A stretch of 64,000 nt of DNA, from contig NZ_JAPSKV010000016.1 in assembly GCF_031181385.1 (NCBI RefSeq), positions 38,298 through 102,297 of the forward strand. Direction: 5' to 3'. The stretch is from Fredinandcohnia onubensis. GTDB lineage: Bacteria > Bacillota > Bacilli > Bacillales > Bacillaceae_L. Of this stretch, positions 43,162-52,299 are shown in pieces. A model generated the notes under the pieces. The model saw only the letters and a program-made list of their open reading frames with translations, was not told where the DNA came from and searched no databases. The number at the start of each line of letters is the position of its first letter. The stretch's first letter is position 1. The translations under genes were made by a program, and so were the position numbers.

Positions 43162-44862
43162 ATGAAACCATCGTTGAAAAAGATTTTAGCTACATTTTTA
43201 GTGCTGTTAACTGTATTTGTTGCTGTCGGTTGTTCAAATGATAAAGCGACAATTAATACAGAAAAACCAGAAGGCGCACCAGATACATGGATAGCCGATC
43301 GTACCATTACAGGTTTAATTTTCCAATCTGCGAATGATGCAGGGGTAGATATGAATGAAGAGATTCTCGCTTATATTAAAGAAAGAACTGGTATTACATT
43401 AGAACTACAAACTGTAACAAATGATGATTCTACAGAAGCTTTAGCTGCAGGGTTAGCTGCAGGAGATTTACCTGACTTTGTCGCTTTCTATTTAAATAAC
43501 AGCGGTCGTCCAGAAATGAACTTATTATTAAAAGCAGCAAATGAAGGTATGTTCCACGACTTAACACCTTTAATGAAAGATACAAAAATTTACTCTAAGT
43601 ATTTAGAAGAAGATTATTTACCACAAGATACACGTGATAACATTATGTTCCGTGAAGAATGGAACGGTGCATCTTACCTAATTCATATGGCAATTAATCG
43701 TAATGCTGGGGATGTTGGTCGTCCATCTGTCGGCGGATTGTACATTAAGAAAGATATTGTTGATGCTTTAGGTATTGATCCACTTGAAGTAAATACTTCT
43801 GAAGAAATTTATGAATTAGCTCAACAAATTAAAGCAGGCAATTTCAAAGATGACAATGGAAAAAATATTACAGTAATTGGTCCAACAGCATGGGGTGGTT
43901 CTGACCGTGACTGGTTATATAATGACCTTGTTTGGACAGGTGTTAGCGGCGAGAAATTCATGAAAGATGAAAATGGAACAATCTTGCACGAAGCACAAAC
44001 TGAGTTAGGTATGGAGCGTGTGAAATTTGTTCAAAAATTAATGAATGAAGGTTTAATGACTCCAGAATATTACACAATGGAAGAAACACGTGCAAAAGAA
44101 GGGATTGTTAATGGTTCATTCGGTATTGTTTCAGATATGCACAACTATATGCCAGAAAATAATGATATGACTTATATTGCATTAGGTCCAATTGAACGTG
44201 TTGATGGTACAAATGATATGGTTATTCCTTATAAATCAGGTTATGCAGGGTGGGCAATTCCATCTACAACTGAAATGCCAGAACATGTGATGCAATTCGC
44301 TGATTGGTTAGCGAGTGAAGAAGGAAAAATGCTTTACTTCTACGGTCTTGAAGGAAGAGACTATGAGTTAGACGAAAATGGTAAGCCAGTTCCTACACAA
44401 GAAGTACTTGATTTAATTGAATCAAATCCAGAAGAAGCGAAAAAACGTGGCTTCCGTGGTGTTGGTGCATATTGGGGTGAACATTTAGCTTACACAGATA
44501 TGGACAACCTTGCTGATTTTGGTGAACAAAGTTATGGAGATAAGAGTTCCGGCGAGAACAATGCGGCAGCGAAAGAAATACTAGATTTATATAAATATGA
44601 CGAAAAACTTGCGAATGCAAGAATGATTGATGGTATGACTGTTCAATCCTTCCTATACGAATTTGAAGGTGAAGATGGCGGACTATCAACGGCATTAAAT
44701 CGTTACAATGAAGATCTACTTCGTGCATACTATGCTAAATCAACTGAAGAAGCACAAGCCATTTTAGATGAATCTCTTAAAAATCTAGAAAAGAATGGAT
44801 TACAAGACTTCCTTAATTTGGTAGAACAAAAAGAAGCTGAAGGTGTAACACTTAAATTCTAA
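43162..44862 (+). CDS. Extracellular solute-binding lipoprotein, LplA type
   Basis: A 566-residue lipoprotein. The signal peptide ends in lipobox VAVGC (Cys at residue ~24). The mature protein has the large LplA-type bilobal fold: WIADRTITGLIFQSA, RTGITLELQTVTNDDSTEALAAGLAAGDLPDFVAF, KSGYAGWAIPSTTEMPEHVMQFADWLAS. ATG 43162 follows ACAGGAGGAAA. Codon choice is highly biased towards A/T-ending codons, suggesting strong expression. It captures the substrate for the two permeases. A 230-bp spacer with a large hairpin follows. Confidence 0.9.
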   Translation: MKPSLKKILATFLVLLTVFVAVGCSNDKATINTEKPEGAPDTWIADRTITGLIFQSANDAGVDMNEEILAYIKERTGITLELQTVTNDDSTEALAAGLAAGDLPDFVAFYLNNSGRPEMNLLLKAANEGMFHDLTPLMKDTKIYSKYLEEDYLPQDTRDNIMFREEWNGASYLIHMAINRNAGDVGRPSVGGLYIKKDIVDALGIDPLEVNTSEEIYELAQQIKAGNFKDDNGKNITVIGPTAWGGSDRDWLYNDLVWTGVSGEKFMKDENGTILHEAQTELGMERVKFVQKLMNEGLMTPEYYTMEETRAKEGIVNGSFGIVSDMHNYMPENNDMTYIALGPIERVDGTNDMVIPYKSGYAGWAIPSTTEMPEHVMQFADWLASEEGKMLYFYGLEGRDYELDENGKPVPTQEVLDLIESNPEEAKKRGFRGVGAYWGEHLAYTDMDNLADFGEQSYGDKSSGENNAAAKEILDLYKYDEKLANARMIDGMTVQSFLYEFEGEDGGLSTALNRYNEDLLRAYYAKSTEEAQAILDESLKNLEKNGLQDFLNLVEQKEAEGVTLKF

Positions 44863-44875
44863 TTGAAAAGATCAG

Positions 44876-44974
44876 TACTGTCGGACGTTAACTGCTTTTT
44901 CCAAAATAAAAGTTTAACTTCCCCCTATGAGTTTAGATTGATAGATTAGAAAAGTGCAGTTAACAAAGACAGTA
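44876..44974 (+). other. Long-range hairpin between binding protein and second permease
   Basis: TACTGTC (44876-44882) pairs with GACAGTA (44968-44974) and GTTAACTGC (44887-44895) with GCAGTTAAC (44955-44963); the loop is ~59 bases. No gene lies here. It is probably an mRNA processing or stabilising element setting a higher level of the binding protein. Confidence 0.65.
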
Positions 44975-45092
44975 TGCTAGATTTTCAATATATCCCTATC
45001 CTAATCCATTAATGGAGCGGGGGAGGTGTTTTTTTAAAATCATAACAACTTTAGAATAAAAAATCTCACTTGATGATAAGGGGACTAAGTGA

Positions 45093-45992
45093 ATGAGTAA
45101 AGCACTAGAAGGGTCAAAAGCATTAAGGATACTGAATATCGCATTGGTTGTATTATTTTGTTTAGCCATTATTCTACCATTCTTACATGTATTAGCCATT
45201 TCATTCAACAGTGGAATTGATGCTCAAAAAGGCGGAATTGGTTTTTGGCCAAGAGAATGGTCATTTGAGAACTATGTGGAAGTGTTTAAACAAGATAATT
45301 TAGTTAATGGTTTATTTATTTCGATTTTTAGAACGGTTATTGGTACAGTCGTGGGTGTCGCGTTAATGTCAATGGCTGCTTATGCGATGACAATTAAAAC
45401 ACTGCCAGGAAGAAAACAAATTACATTCTTTGTATTCTTTACCATGCTTTTTAGCGGCGGAACTGTTCCTTATTACCTAGTGTTAACTGAATTAAATTTA
45501 ACGAATACTATTTTGGTTTATATTATCCCAAGTTTATACAGTGTAACAAATATTTTATTACTGCGTACATCATTCAACCAATTGCCATTCTCTGTTATTG
45601 AAGCGGCAAGAATTGATGGCTGTAGTGAGTTTAAGATTTTTAGAAGTATTGTTATCCCAATGAGTAAACCAGTACTTGCAACAATTTCACTCTTTACAGC
45701 GGTTGGGCATTGGAATGATTGGTTTTCCGGTTCATTCTATGTGCGAGAAGCAGGTTTAAAGCCATTAGCAACACTTTTACAAGAAATGCTGACAAGACAA
45801 GCGGCACTATCTGATATATTATTACGAAATTCTGGTTCCATGGCGTATGCGCAGCTTGATAAAATCACGGTTACGAGTGAATCACTGCAAATGGCGACAA
45901 TTATCGTTGTCATGCTACCAATGATTGCAATTTATCCGTTTATCCAAAAATATTTTGTTAAAGGTATTACAGTTGGTTCAATTAAAGAATAG
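45093..45992 (+). CDS. ABC permease, LplC type
   Basis: A 299-residue permease with six helices, starting ILNIALVVLFCLAIILPFLHVLAISF, with EAA loop SVIEAARIDGCSEFKIFRSIVIPMSKPVLATISLFTAVGHWNDWF. The C-terminus is PFIQKYFVKGITVGSIKE, the standard ending of LplC/YtcP permeases. It pairs with the permease at 42161. AAGGGGACTAAGTGA precedes ATG 45093. The phosphoesterase gene follows after 17 bp. Confidence 0.9.
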   Translation: MSKALEGSKALRILNIALVVLFCLAIILPFLHVLAISFNSGIDAQKGGIGFWPREWSFENYVEVFKQDNLVNGLFISIFRTVIGTVVGVALMSMAAYAMTIKTLPGRKQITFFVFFTMLFSGGTVPYYLVLTELNLTNTILVYIIPSLYSVTNILLLRTSFNQLPFSVIEAARIDGCSEFKIFRSIVIPMSKPVLATISLFTAVGHWNDWFSGSFYVREAGLKPLATLLQEMLTRQAALSDILLRNSGSMAYAQLDKITVTSESLQMATIIVVMLPMIAIYPFIQKYFVKGITVGSIKE

Positions 45993-46009
45993 CTTTTGAG
46001 GTGAAACAT

Positions 46010-46891
46010 ATGAAACTAAAATATCGTGAAGACGGCACATTTAACATTGTACAATTAACAGATTTGCATATCGGATCATTACCACATCATGAAGATGACT
46101 ATAAAACCTTTGATTTGATCGATAAAGCTTTTGAAAAATTAGATGCGGATTTAGTGATGATTACAGGTGACTTAATTTGGAGTGAAGGTGTTCCAAATGC
46201 AGATAGAGTGTTTACAGAATTATTAGAGCACATAAACAAGCATGATGTTCCAGTTGCTATTACTTATGGAAACCATGATTCAGAGGATGAATTTGTCCGT
46301 TCTGACATGAGAAAAATGGAAAGCATATTAGATCATTTTATTGAAAAGAAAAACTCCTTTATTGTTGAAGACCGTGAAAGCTATACCGTTGAAATTTACG
46401 ATGAAAAAGGTGAAAGTATTAAAAATGTCCTTTATGTGATTGACTCCGGTGCAGGGGCTCCACTACCAGTAGGTCATTATGATTGGGTACATCCAGAACA
46501 GGTTAATTGGTTCAGGGACGTTTCAAAACAGTACAATCATGAACTTGGTAAAAAGACAGATTTAATTTTTATGCATATTCCACTCCCTGAGTATTGGCAA
46601 GCATCTCAAAATATTCTATCTGGCGAGTGTAATGAAACAAATGATACGATTTCAGCTCCTTATATAAATACAGGCTTATTTGCTCAAGCCTATATGAATG
46701 GACAAATTGCGGCTGTATTTTGTGGACATGATCATGAGAATAATTTTGTCGGTGAGCATCATGGCATTAAATTAGTATACGGTCAGGTCAGCGGTTATCA
46801 ATGTTATGGGGACAATGAAAGAGGGGCACGAATCATTCAACTAACGGCAAGTGGCGTGGAGACGAAGGTCGTTGTCGAACGTGAATTATAA
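46010..46891 (+). CDS. Calcineurin-like metallophosphoesterase
   Basis: A 293-residue cytosolic protein with the calcineurin-type metal sites: LTDLHIGSLPHHEDD (D-x-H), MITGDLIWSEG (GDL), TYGNHDSEDEF (GNHD), FMHIPLPEY (H) and FCGHDHENNF (GHDH). No signal peptide or anchor is visible. ATG 46010 was chosen because GAGGTG is six bases upstream; GTG 46001 lies inside that site. These enzymes split phosphomono- or phosphodiesters. In this operon it is one of three predicted metal-dependent hydrolases. The stop overlaps the MATE gene start. Confidence 0.87.
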   Translation: MKLKYREDGTFNIVQLTDLHIGSLPHHEDDYKTFDLIDKAFEKLDADLVMITGDLIWSEGVPNADRVFTELLEHINKHDVPVAITYGNHDSEDEFVRSDMRKMESILDHFIEKKNSFIVEDRESYTVEIYDEKGESIKNVLYVIDSGAGAPLPVGHYDWVHPEQVNWFRDVSKQYNHELGKKTDLIFMHIPLPEYWQASQNILSGECNETNDTISAPYINTGLFAQAYMNGQIAAVFCGHDHENNFVGEHHGIKLVYGQVSGYQCYGDNERGARIIQLTASGVETKVVVEREL

Positions 46892-48251
46892 TTCTTCATT
46901 AGCACCCGGTCAGCTTGAAATTCCCCGATTTCAAGTTTTGTTTTTACCAATACTAATCGAACAATTATTTAGTATGCTACTAGGCAATATCGATGTGTTG
47001 ATGCTCAGCCAATATAGTGACGAAGCTGTAGCGGCAGTCGGCATGTCGAATCAATTAGTCATGGTAGGACTAATGATTCTTGGTATTGTTGCATTAGGCA
47101 GTTCTGTTCAGCTATTACAGCTAGTTAGTTCTAAAAAACAACTATATTTAAAATCTGTTATTAAACATTCAATATGCTTAAACGTAATTATCTCCTTTTG
47201 TTTAGCGCTTGTGTTTCTGCTATTTGGGCGAGTATTTTTAACCTGGATCCAAACACCAAGTGAATTGCTGGAGGGGGCTTATACGTATTTGGTTATTGTC
47301 GGGGTCAGTCTCATTTTTCAGTCGATTACGACAAGTATGAGTACCGTGTTTCGCAGCTTTGCTATCGTAAAAGTTGTGATGGTGATTTCTATTATTACGA
47401 ATGTATTAAATATTATCGGCAATTATATTGTTATTTTATCTCCATGGGATTTTCTTGGAATAGGTATCGCTGGGGTGGCAAATTCAACATTAATTGCGCG
47501 ATTCGTTGGTGCTGTATTAATGATCATTTATTTTATAAAATTATTGCCACAACATAATGATGCATTTAATTCATTAAAATTGGAAAAAGCGACTATTCAA
47601 TCGATATTTAGACTTGGCTTTCCTTCAGCAATGGAGAATATATCCTATACAACTTCCCAAATGATTATTACGGGAATAATTGCAACATTTGGTGCAGTGA
47701 TGATTACCTCAAAAATCTATACACAAAATATTACAACAATTATATTTACGTTGGCTGCCTCAATTTCGATGGCGAACCAAGTGATTGTTGGTCGATATCT
47801 CGGCTTAAATTTAAAAAAGGATGCAAAGATTTATACAAAGAAAATAATGTTTCGTTCACTAGCTGTAGCGGTAGTTACTTCGGTTATTTTGGCGATATCA
47901 GGAACATTTATCATTCAATTTTTTACCGATGATCCGCTTATTCAGCATACGGTTGTAATATTGATATGGTTGAGTATTTTCCTGGAGCCTGGGCGAATGG
48001 CAAATGAAATATTAATTGGAGCACTGAATACAGCAGGGGATGTTAAGTTCCCAACAATGATTTCGATTTTATTTACATTTTTATTTACAGTTCCGATGAG
48101 TTTTCTGATGGGCGTTTATTTCGGCTATGGACTTGTTGGCGTTTGGATTGTGTTTATTTTGGATGAATGGGCTCGGGCAATTATTATGTATATTCGCTGG
48201 ACAAATGAATCATGGCAAGAGATTCAGATTTTCGAACAAGTAAGAACTTAA
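46881..48251 (+). CDS. MATE-family efflux transporter
   Basis: A 456-residue protein with twelve predicted helices; MATE features are FLPILIEQLFSMLLGNIDVLMLSQYSDEAVAAVGMSNQ at the start of the first bundle and LGFPSAMENISYTTSQMIITG at the start of the second. GTG 46881 is taken as start; it overlaps the previous stop by 11 bp, as also seen in potABC here. An efflux pump within an import operon could remove a toxic part of the substrate or a by-product. Confidence 0.85.
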   Translation: MNYNSSLAPGQLEIPRFQVLFLPILIEQLFSMLLGNIDVLMLSQYSDEAVAAVGMSNQLVMVGLMILGIVALGSSVQLLQLVSSKKQLYLKSVIKHSICLNVIISFCLALVFLLFGRVFLTWIQTPSELLEGAYTYLVIVGVSLIFQSITTSMSTVFRSFAIVKVVMVISIITNVLNIIGNYIVILSPWDFLGIGIAGVANSTLIARFVGAVLMIIYFIKLLPQHNDAFNSLKLEKATIQSIFRLGFPSAMENISYTTSQMIITGIIATFGAVMITSKIYTQNITTIIFTLAASISMANQVIVGRYLGLNLKKDAKIYTKKIMFRSLAVAVVTSVILAISGTFIIQFFTDDPLIQHTVVILIWLSIFLEPGRMANEILIGALNTAGDVKFPTMISILFTFLFTVPMSFLMGVYFGYGLVGVWIVFILDEWARAIIMYIRWTNESWQEIQIFEQVRT

Positions 48252-48267
48252 AGAAAAGGTGAGAAAT

Positions 48268-49137
48268 TTGAAGAAAGACGGTCATACACATACAGAGTTC
48301 TGCCCGCATGGTCCTGGTGAGGATGTTGAACTTTTTATACAAAAGGCAATTGAATTAGGTTTTACGGAATACAGTATTACCGAACATAATCCACTGCCGA
48401 AAAGTTTTAGGGATCAGGCGTCAGGAGCGCGAGAGGCAATCATTACAGGTGGAATGAATGTTAATGATGTAGAGCCCTATTTAAGGAAAATGCATGAGTT
48501 AAAGGATAAATATAAAAGTGACATAAAAATTAATGTCGGTTTTGAAGTCGATTATTTACCTGGCTTCGAAAACTGGACCATTGACTTTTTAAATGAATAT
48601 GGGAAACAAATTGATGACAGTATCCTTTCATTGCATTTCCAAAATGGTTCTGGCGGGTTTAGGGCAATCGATTTTAGTCCGGAAGATTTTGACTCAGGTC
48701 TCGTCCAGCATTATGGTAGTTTTCAAAAAGCTCAGGAGAACTATTTCTCTACTTATTTAGAAATGGTCGAAGCAGACTTAGGGTTTTATAAGCCAATACG
48801 GATGGGACATTTAACGCTATGTCAAAAGTTCCAAGCTTATTTTGAAAGTGAAGCAACAAGTCTAAGTGATACGTCATTGATATTAATCGATAGAATTATA
48901 GAAAAAGTAAAGGACCGAGGTTATGAATTCGATTTTAATACAGCCGGAATTTTTAAAGAATATTGCGGGGAAACGTATCCGTCTGCAAGCATTATTAATC
49001 GCGTAAAAGAAAAAGGCGTTCAATTTGTTTATGGATCAGACTCACATAGCAGTCAGGATGTTGGACGGGGATATGATGCTTTCGTTCAGGACGTCGATAG
49101 TAGCAAGAAACATAGTATGAAACGAAAATTATCATAA
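48268..49137 (+). CDS. PHP-domain phosphoesterase, histidinol-phosphatase (HisK/YtvP) type
   Basis: A 289-residue protein starting DGHTHTEFCPHGPGEDVE, the first PHP metal motif with the CPHG element of HisK-type histidinol phosphatases. Further ligand regions are ITEHNPLP, VGFEVDYLPGFE, SLHFQNGSGG, RMGHLTLCQKF and YGSDSHSSQDVG. TTG 48268 was chosen for AAAAGGTG six bases upstream. The location in a transport operon, away from his genes, suggests a phosphorylated catabolite rather than histidinol phosphate as substrate. Confidence 0.82.
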   Translation: MKKDGHTHTEFCPHGPGEDVELFIQKAIELGFTEYSITEHNPLPKSFRDQASGAREAIITGGMNVNDVEPYLRKMHELKDKYKSDIKINVGFEVDYLPGFENWTIDFLNEYGKQIDDSILSLHFQNGSGGFRAIDFSPEDFDSGLVQHYGSFQKAQENYFSTYLEMVEADLGFYKPIRMGHLTLCQKFQAYFESEATSLSDTSLILIDRIIEKVKDRGYEFDFNTAGIFKEYCGETYPSASIINRVKEKGVQFVYGSDSHSSQDVGRGYDAFVQDVDSSKKHSMKRKLS

Positions 49138-49176
49138 GAAGAAGCAGAATGACATTAAAGAGGAAGAGGGAACGGT

Positions 49177-49839
49177 ATGCAAGAATTTAATGATAAGTTA
49201 AATCGTTTTGGAGAATGGGTTATTCGTTTAGTATTTTTAAATTTCCTTTGGATCGGATTTAGTATATTAGGACTTGGAATATTTGGTGTTTTTCCAGCAA
49301 CGAGTGCGATGTTTTCAGTACTGCGAAAATGGTTTATTGGGAATGATCGTGTAAAGATTTCTGCTGAATTTTTCAGTTACTATAAAAAAGATTTCTGGAA
49401 AAGTAATGGGCTAGGGTATTTCTTGCTAATATTAGCTGTCGTACTTTGGACAGATTATCGATTCGTAAGTTCGATCGCAAACTTAGGAATGTTTTCCTTA
49501 GGATATGTTCTTTTAATCTTTTTGGTTTTCTCTTTATTGTCATTATGTGTACTGTTTCCAATTTACTCACATTATCATTTAGCATTCTTCCAATATATTA
49601 AAAATGCGATTTTATTTCCATTAACGAATATATTGTCGATGTTTTTACTTGCTGCTCTTTTATCTGTAATTCAATTTATTTTCAATCAGTTACCAGGGTT
49701 TATCCTATGCATTGGCATAAGTTTTCCTGCCTTTGTTATTATGAAAATTATTATTCCAATTTTTCAAGGCAAAAGTCTCTCGGTTCATGGATTTTTTAAG
49801 ATGTTTAAAAGGTCAAGAGAAGAAAGTATGTATTATTAA
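49177..49839 (+). CDS. YesL-like DUF624 membrane protein
   Basis: A 220-residue membrane protein with about five helices. The start (FGEWVIRLVFLNFLWIGFSILGLGIFGVFPATSAMFSVLRKWF) is the DUF624/YesL signature. Members lie almost always next to LplABC-type sugar ABC transporters, as here, but their function is unknown. The terminal segment (HGFFKMFKRSREESMYY) is basic. GAGGAAGAGGGAACGGT precedes ATG 49177. Confidence 0.85.
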   Translation: MQEFNDKLNRFGEWVIRLVFLNFLWIGFSILGLGIFGVFPATSAMFSVLRKWFIGNDRVKISAEFFSYYKKDFWKSNGLGYFLLILAVVLWTDYRFVSSIANLGMFSLGYVLLIFLVFSLLSLCVLFPIYSHYHLAFFQYIKNAILFPLTNILSMFLLAALLSVIQFIFNQLPGFILCIGISFPAFVIMKIIIPIFQGKSLSVHGFFKMFKRSREESMYY

Positions 49840-49913
49840 AGTTTGATATATTAAATATATGTTTGGAAAATGACATTACTAGATTGCTATATAAAAGCTT
49901 GGGGGAGAGCTAA

Positions 49914-50699
49914 ATGAACAAGGATGATCGGCATGCCTTTATTATTGAAAAACTGGAAATCGACCAAAAAGTTCTTGTTATTGATCTGGCGAAAATGTTG
50001 GATGTCACACCTGAAACGATTCGGAGAGATTTAGCCGAGCTTGAGATGAATGAATATTTATCCCGTATTCATGGCGGAGCGGTCCCTTATGTACCAACAC
50101 ATAAAGAAATGATTTATGAAAAGAAAATGTCTTTGCATATTGAGGAGAAAAAGAAGATTGCGAAACAAGCTGTCAAGCTTATTCAGGATGGAGACACGAT
50201 AGCAGTTGATGTCGGATCTACTACTGTGCATATTGCGGATATGATTGAAAATGTAAAAGGATTAACGGTTGTCACAAACTCGTTAAGTGCGGCTGGCCAA
50301 TTTAATTTGGCAATAGAAGAGAAAAGAATGACAGGTCAAGTAATTATGCTGCCTGGAGTGACTAATCCTTATCAAGCTTCTGTAAAAGGGACATATACAG
50401 TGGAGTTCTTGCGGAGATTTAATTTTGACCTTGCTTTTATTTCATGTGGTGGGGTAACTGAGGATGCTGTGTTTGACTTTGATATGGATGAATCCCTTGT
50501 TTCGGAAGCAATGATCCAATGTAGCCAGGAAGCAATTTTATTAACCGATTCCTGGAAATTAAATAAGAAGTCATTATTTGAAATTTGTCCGATATCCAAA
50601 ATAACGAAAATTATTTGTGATAAAGAAAAACCAAAAGATTGGTATGAGAGTAGATACGAATGGTTAACGGTAGATTCTGTAGACCATTTAATGTGGTAA
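49914..50699 (+). CDS. DeoR/GlpR-family regulator of the ABC operon
   Basis: A 261-residue DeoR regulator. The N-terminal HTH has LVIDLAKMLDVTPETIRRDLAELEMNEYLSRIHGGAV; the C-terminal sensor domain has VDVGSTTVHIADMI and VTNSLSAAG, SCGGVTEDAVFDFDMDE and LLTDSWKLNKKSLFEICPI, the phosphosugar-binding lobes. DeoR proteins usually respond to a phosphorylated intermediate. Likely targets are the AAACAAACA/TGTTTGTTT repeats before the first gene of the operon. GGGGGAGAGC precedes ATG 49914. Confidence 0.88.
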   Translation: MNKDDRHAFIIEKLEIDQKVLVIDLAKMLDVTPETIRRDLAELEMNEYLSRIHGGAVPYVPTHKEMIYEKKMSLHIEEKKKIAKQAVKLIQDGDTIAVDVGSTTVHIADMIENVKGLTVVTNSLSAAGQFNLAIEEKRMTGQVIMLPGVTNPYQASVKGTYTVEFLRRFNFDLAFISCGGVTEDAVFDFDMDESLVSEAMIQCSQEAILLTDSWKLNKKSLFEICPISKITKIICDKEKPKDWYESRYEWLTVDSVDHLMW

Positions 50700-50745
50700 G
50701 AGACCTATCACCTGATTATTAAGATAGAACTTTTAGAGGAGTGGG

Positions 50746-50874
50746 GATTTTGTCCAACCTTACAGTAAAATCAACAAACATGATGGAACTAGTTTTCTAC
50801 AAAACAAAGCAATGACGTTCCATGTTCCAAAGGATGTCACCTCTATTTCAAGCTTTCTCTTTGAAGAAACGTAA
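50746..50874 (+). pseudogene. Possible gene remnant (short frameshifted ORFs)
   Basis: A strong ribosome site (GAGGAGTGGGG) precedes TTG 50750, but that frame stops after 21 codons at 50813. A +1-shifted frame reads continuously from before this point to 50874 as ...FLQNKAMTFHVPKDVTSISS..., a pattern like the early beta domain of CehA-type proteins (compare YRVYVPEGLSEIVVHF in the gene at 40671). This suggests the decayed 5' end of a PHP-type gene. The rest is missing. A terminator follows. Confidence 0.3.
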
Positions 50875-50886
50875 TTTCTATTAAAA

Positions 50887-50922
50887 GAAGGATCAAGATT
50901 CATTAGTTTTGATCCTTTTTGT
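50887..50922 (+). terminator. Terminator at the end of the ABC/DeoR operon
   Basis: AAGGATCAA (50888-50896) pairs with TTGATCCTT (50909-50917), then a T-run. The remaining space to 51060 shows no gene. Confidence 0.8.
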
Positions 50923-51060
50923 CTGCTTTAGGCATTTCAACTTCGGAATTATTGGAAGTAGTGAAGGGAACACGTTTATATCAAATATTTAACGAGGTCA
51001 ATATTATTAAGGATATGAGATTTTGGTCTGTTGGCTCTAAAAAGAAATCCCTCGTATTTA

Positions 51061-52044
51061 TTATAATAATAAAGGTTCACGTATAAGCGGAAGCGTTAAA
51101 CAGTGTATTCCTCCCCCTAATTTATAGAACTCAGAGATGTCTACAGGGATTATATCGATACCATTTGCTTTAAGTAATTCCATAGTTTTCACTCCAGTAG
51201 AGGGGAAAATGAGCCTTCCTGGAGAAATCGGTAAGACATTGATCGTTAAAGGGGGGTCTTCCGGGTGAATATGGTATAATTCGATCTTTCTTTTATGAAG
51301 TTCATCGATAAACCAATATGGAAGTAGCGCTTTATTAATAAGCGCTTTATTATGATCGATAAGAAGAAATGCTTCATCAAGATGAATGATGGTGGATGGT
51401 AAATCAACTGAAATTAAATCAATATTTTGTAGCGAAAGAATGTACTGCAATTGATCAATACCTAGAGGATTTACGCGTTCCGAGCGACCGATAACGGCTG
51501 TGTTTTTGTTTAGCATGGTAAAACTTCCGCCTTCCACAAAACCATTGCCTTGGATACAACCCAGAATAGGCATCCCTATTTTACTAAAGGTTTGTGTGGC
51601 CAAGCGGGTTTCACCATATCGAATATAAAGGGCAAACCTAGATAAAATGACACCACTTGGAATCACCATTCCTAAATCTCTTGTAAAGATTCTTTCCGGT
51701 AATTCTTCATGCTCAGTACTGTCAAGAAAGACAACCTCTATTCCTTCATGCTTCAAAGCTTTTACCAATTGGTCATGTTGATCTTGTAAGATCTGTAAAT
51801 TAGGTTTTGAATTGTTTTCGATATCTTCTGGTTGTGTGCCCTTTATATACTTTTCCAATAATGGGCCTGCTTCAATTTCCTTTTGATTTTGATGAAGTTT
51901 TAGAACTTCCTTTCCAGGCCGATGCATTAATACTTTTCTTAGCTGCCCGATATCACTTGTAATACCCCAAGCTTCGCCCCAAACTTTTTTAATAAGTGTA
52001 TTGTCATGAAAGGGTTCCTGTACAAGCCTTCTTGAATTTTTCAT
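51061..52044 (-). CDS. DDAH/arginine deiminase-like amidinohydrolase
   Basis: A 327-residue protein of the amidinotransferase/dimethylarginine dimethylaminohydrolase family. Visible blocks: FTRDLGMVIPSGVILSRF with the Asp of the substrate site, GNGFVEGGSFTMLNKNTAVIGRSERVN with the EGG motif, VDLPSTIIHLDEAFLLID with the catalytic His region, and the terminal GGGIHCLTLPLIRE with the nucleophilic Cys. ATG 52044 was chosen; upstream in-frame codons run into a terminator hairpin. Substrates may be methylated arginines or related guanidines. Nearby rocR/rocD and the cyclodeaminase homologue support a link to arginine/ornithine metabolism. Confidence 0.82.
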   Translation of the reverse strand: MKNSRRLVQEPFHDNTLIKKVWGEAWGITSDIGQLRKVLMHRPGKEVLKLHQNQKEIEAGPLLEKYIKGTQPEDIENNSKPNLQILQDQHDQLVKALKHEGIEVVFLDSTEHEELPERIFTRDLGMVIPSGVILSRFALYIRYGETRLATQTFSKIGMPILGCIQGNGFVEGGSFTMLNKNTAVIGRSERVNPLGIDQLQYILSLQNIDLISVDLPSTIIHLDEAFLLIDHNKALINKALLPYWFIDELHKRKIELYHIHPEDPPLTINVLPISPGRLIFPSTGVKTMELLKANGIDIIPVDISEFYKLGGGIHCLTLPLIREPLLL

Positions 52045-52077
52045 TTGGATAACCTGCTTTACTTTAGTCTTATATCT

Positions 52078-52118
52078 AAAGAACCCCCTTGGTTCCATCA
52101 TGGGGGTTCTTCTTTTTA
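52078..52118. terminator. Strong hairpin terminator
   Basis: AAGAACCCCC (52079-52088) pairs with GGGGGTTCTT (52102-52111). A T-rich stretch follows on the plus strand. It lies between the two minus-strand genes and separates them. Confidence 0.7.
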
Positions 52119-52131
52119 AGTTGCTTTCGGT

Positions 52132-52299
52132 TTAAGGCATTTCGTCTTCTTTCACTCGATTCTTAAAGGCTTCATGAGAGACAATGCCTTCCATTTGCTC
52201 AAATTGGCGACTATGGTCTTTTTCTTCACTTAGGCTGTTCTTTGGAAAGTTGCCAGGATGGCCTTTTTCTTTGTGGTTAAAACTTTTTCCACGACCCAT
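52132..52299 (-). CDS. Small basic/acidic cytosolic protein (55 aa), unknown
   Basis: A 55-residue hydrophilic protein beginning MGRGKSFNHKEKGHPG and ending KNRVKEDEMP, with no hydrophobic segment or Cys. AAAGGAG lies eight bases before ATG 52299 (ATG 52305 is too close to it). Composition resembles small Bacillus proteins of the spore-associated or YfhD-like kind, but I cannot name the family. It stands alone upstream of the DDAH-like gene with a hairpin between them. Confidence 0.6.
   Translation of the reverse strand: MGRGKSFNHKEKGHPGNFPKNSLSEEKDHSRQFEQMEGIVSHEAFKNRVKEDEMP

Noticed and set aside
48268..49137. Calling this gene hisK (histidine biosynthesis)
   Set aside because: The fold matches, but it sits in a transporter operon with other phosphoesterases and no his genes, so histidinol phosphate is unlikely to be its main substrate.
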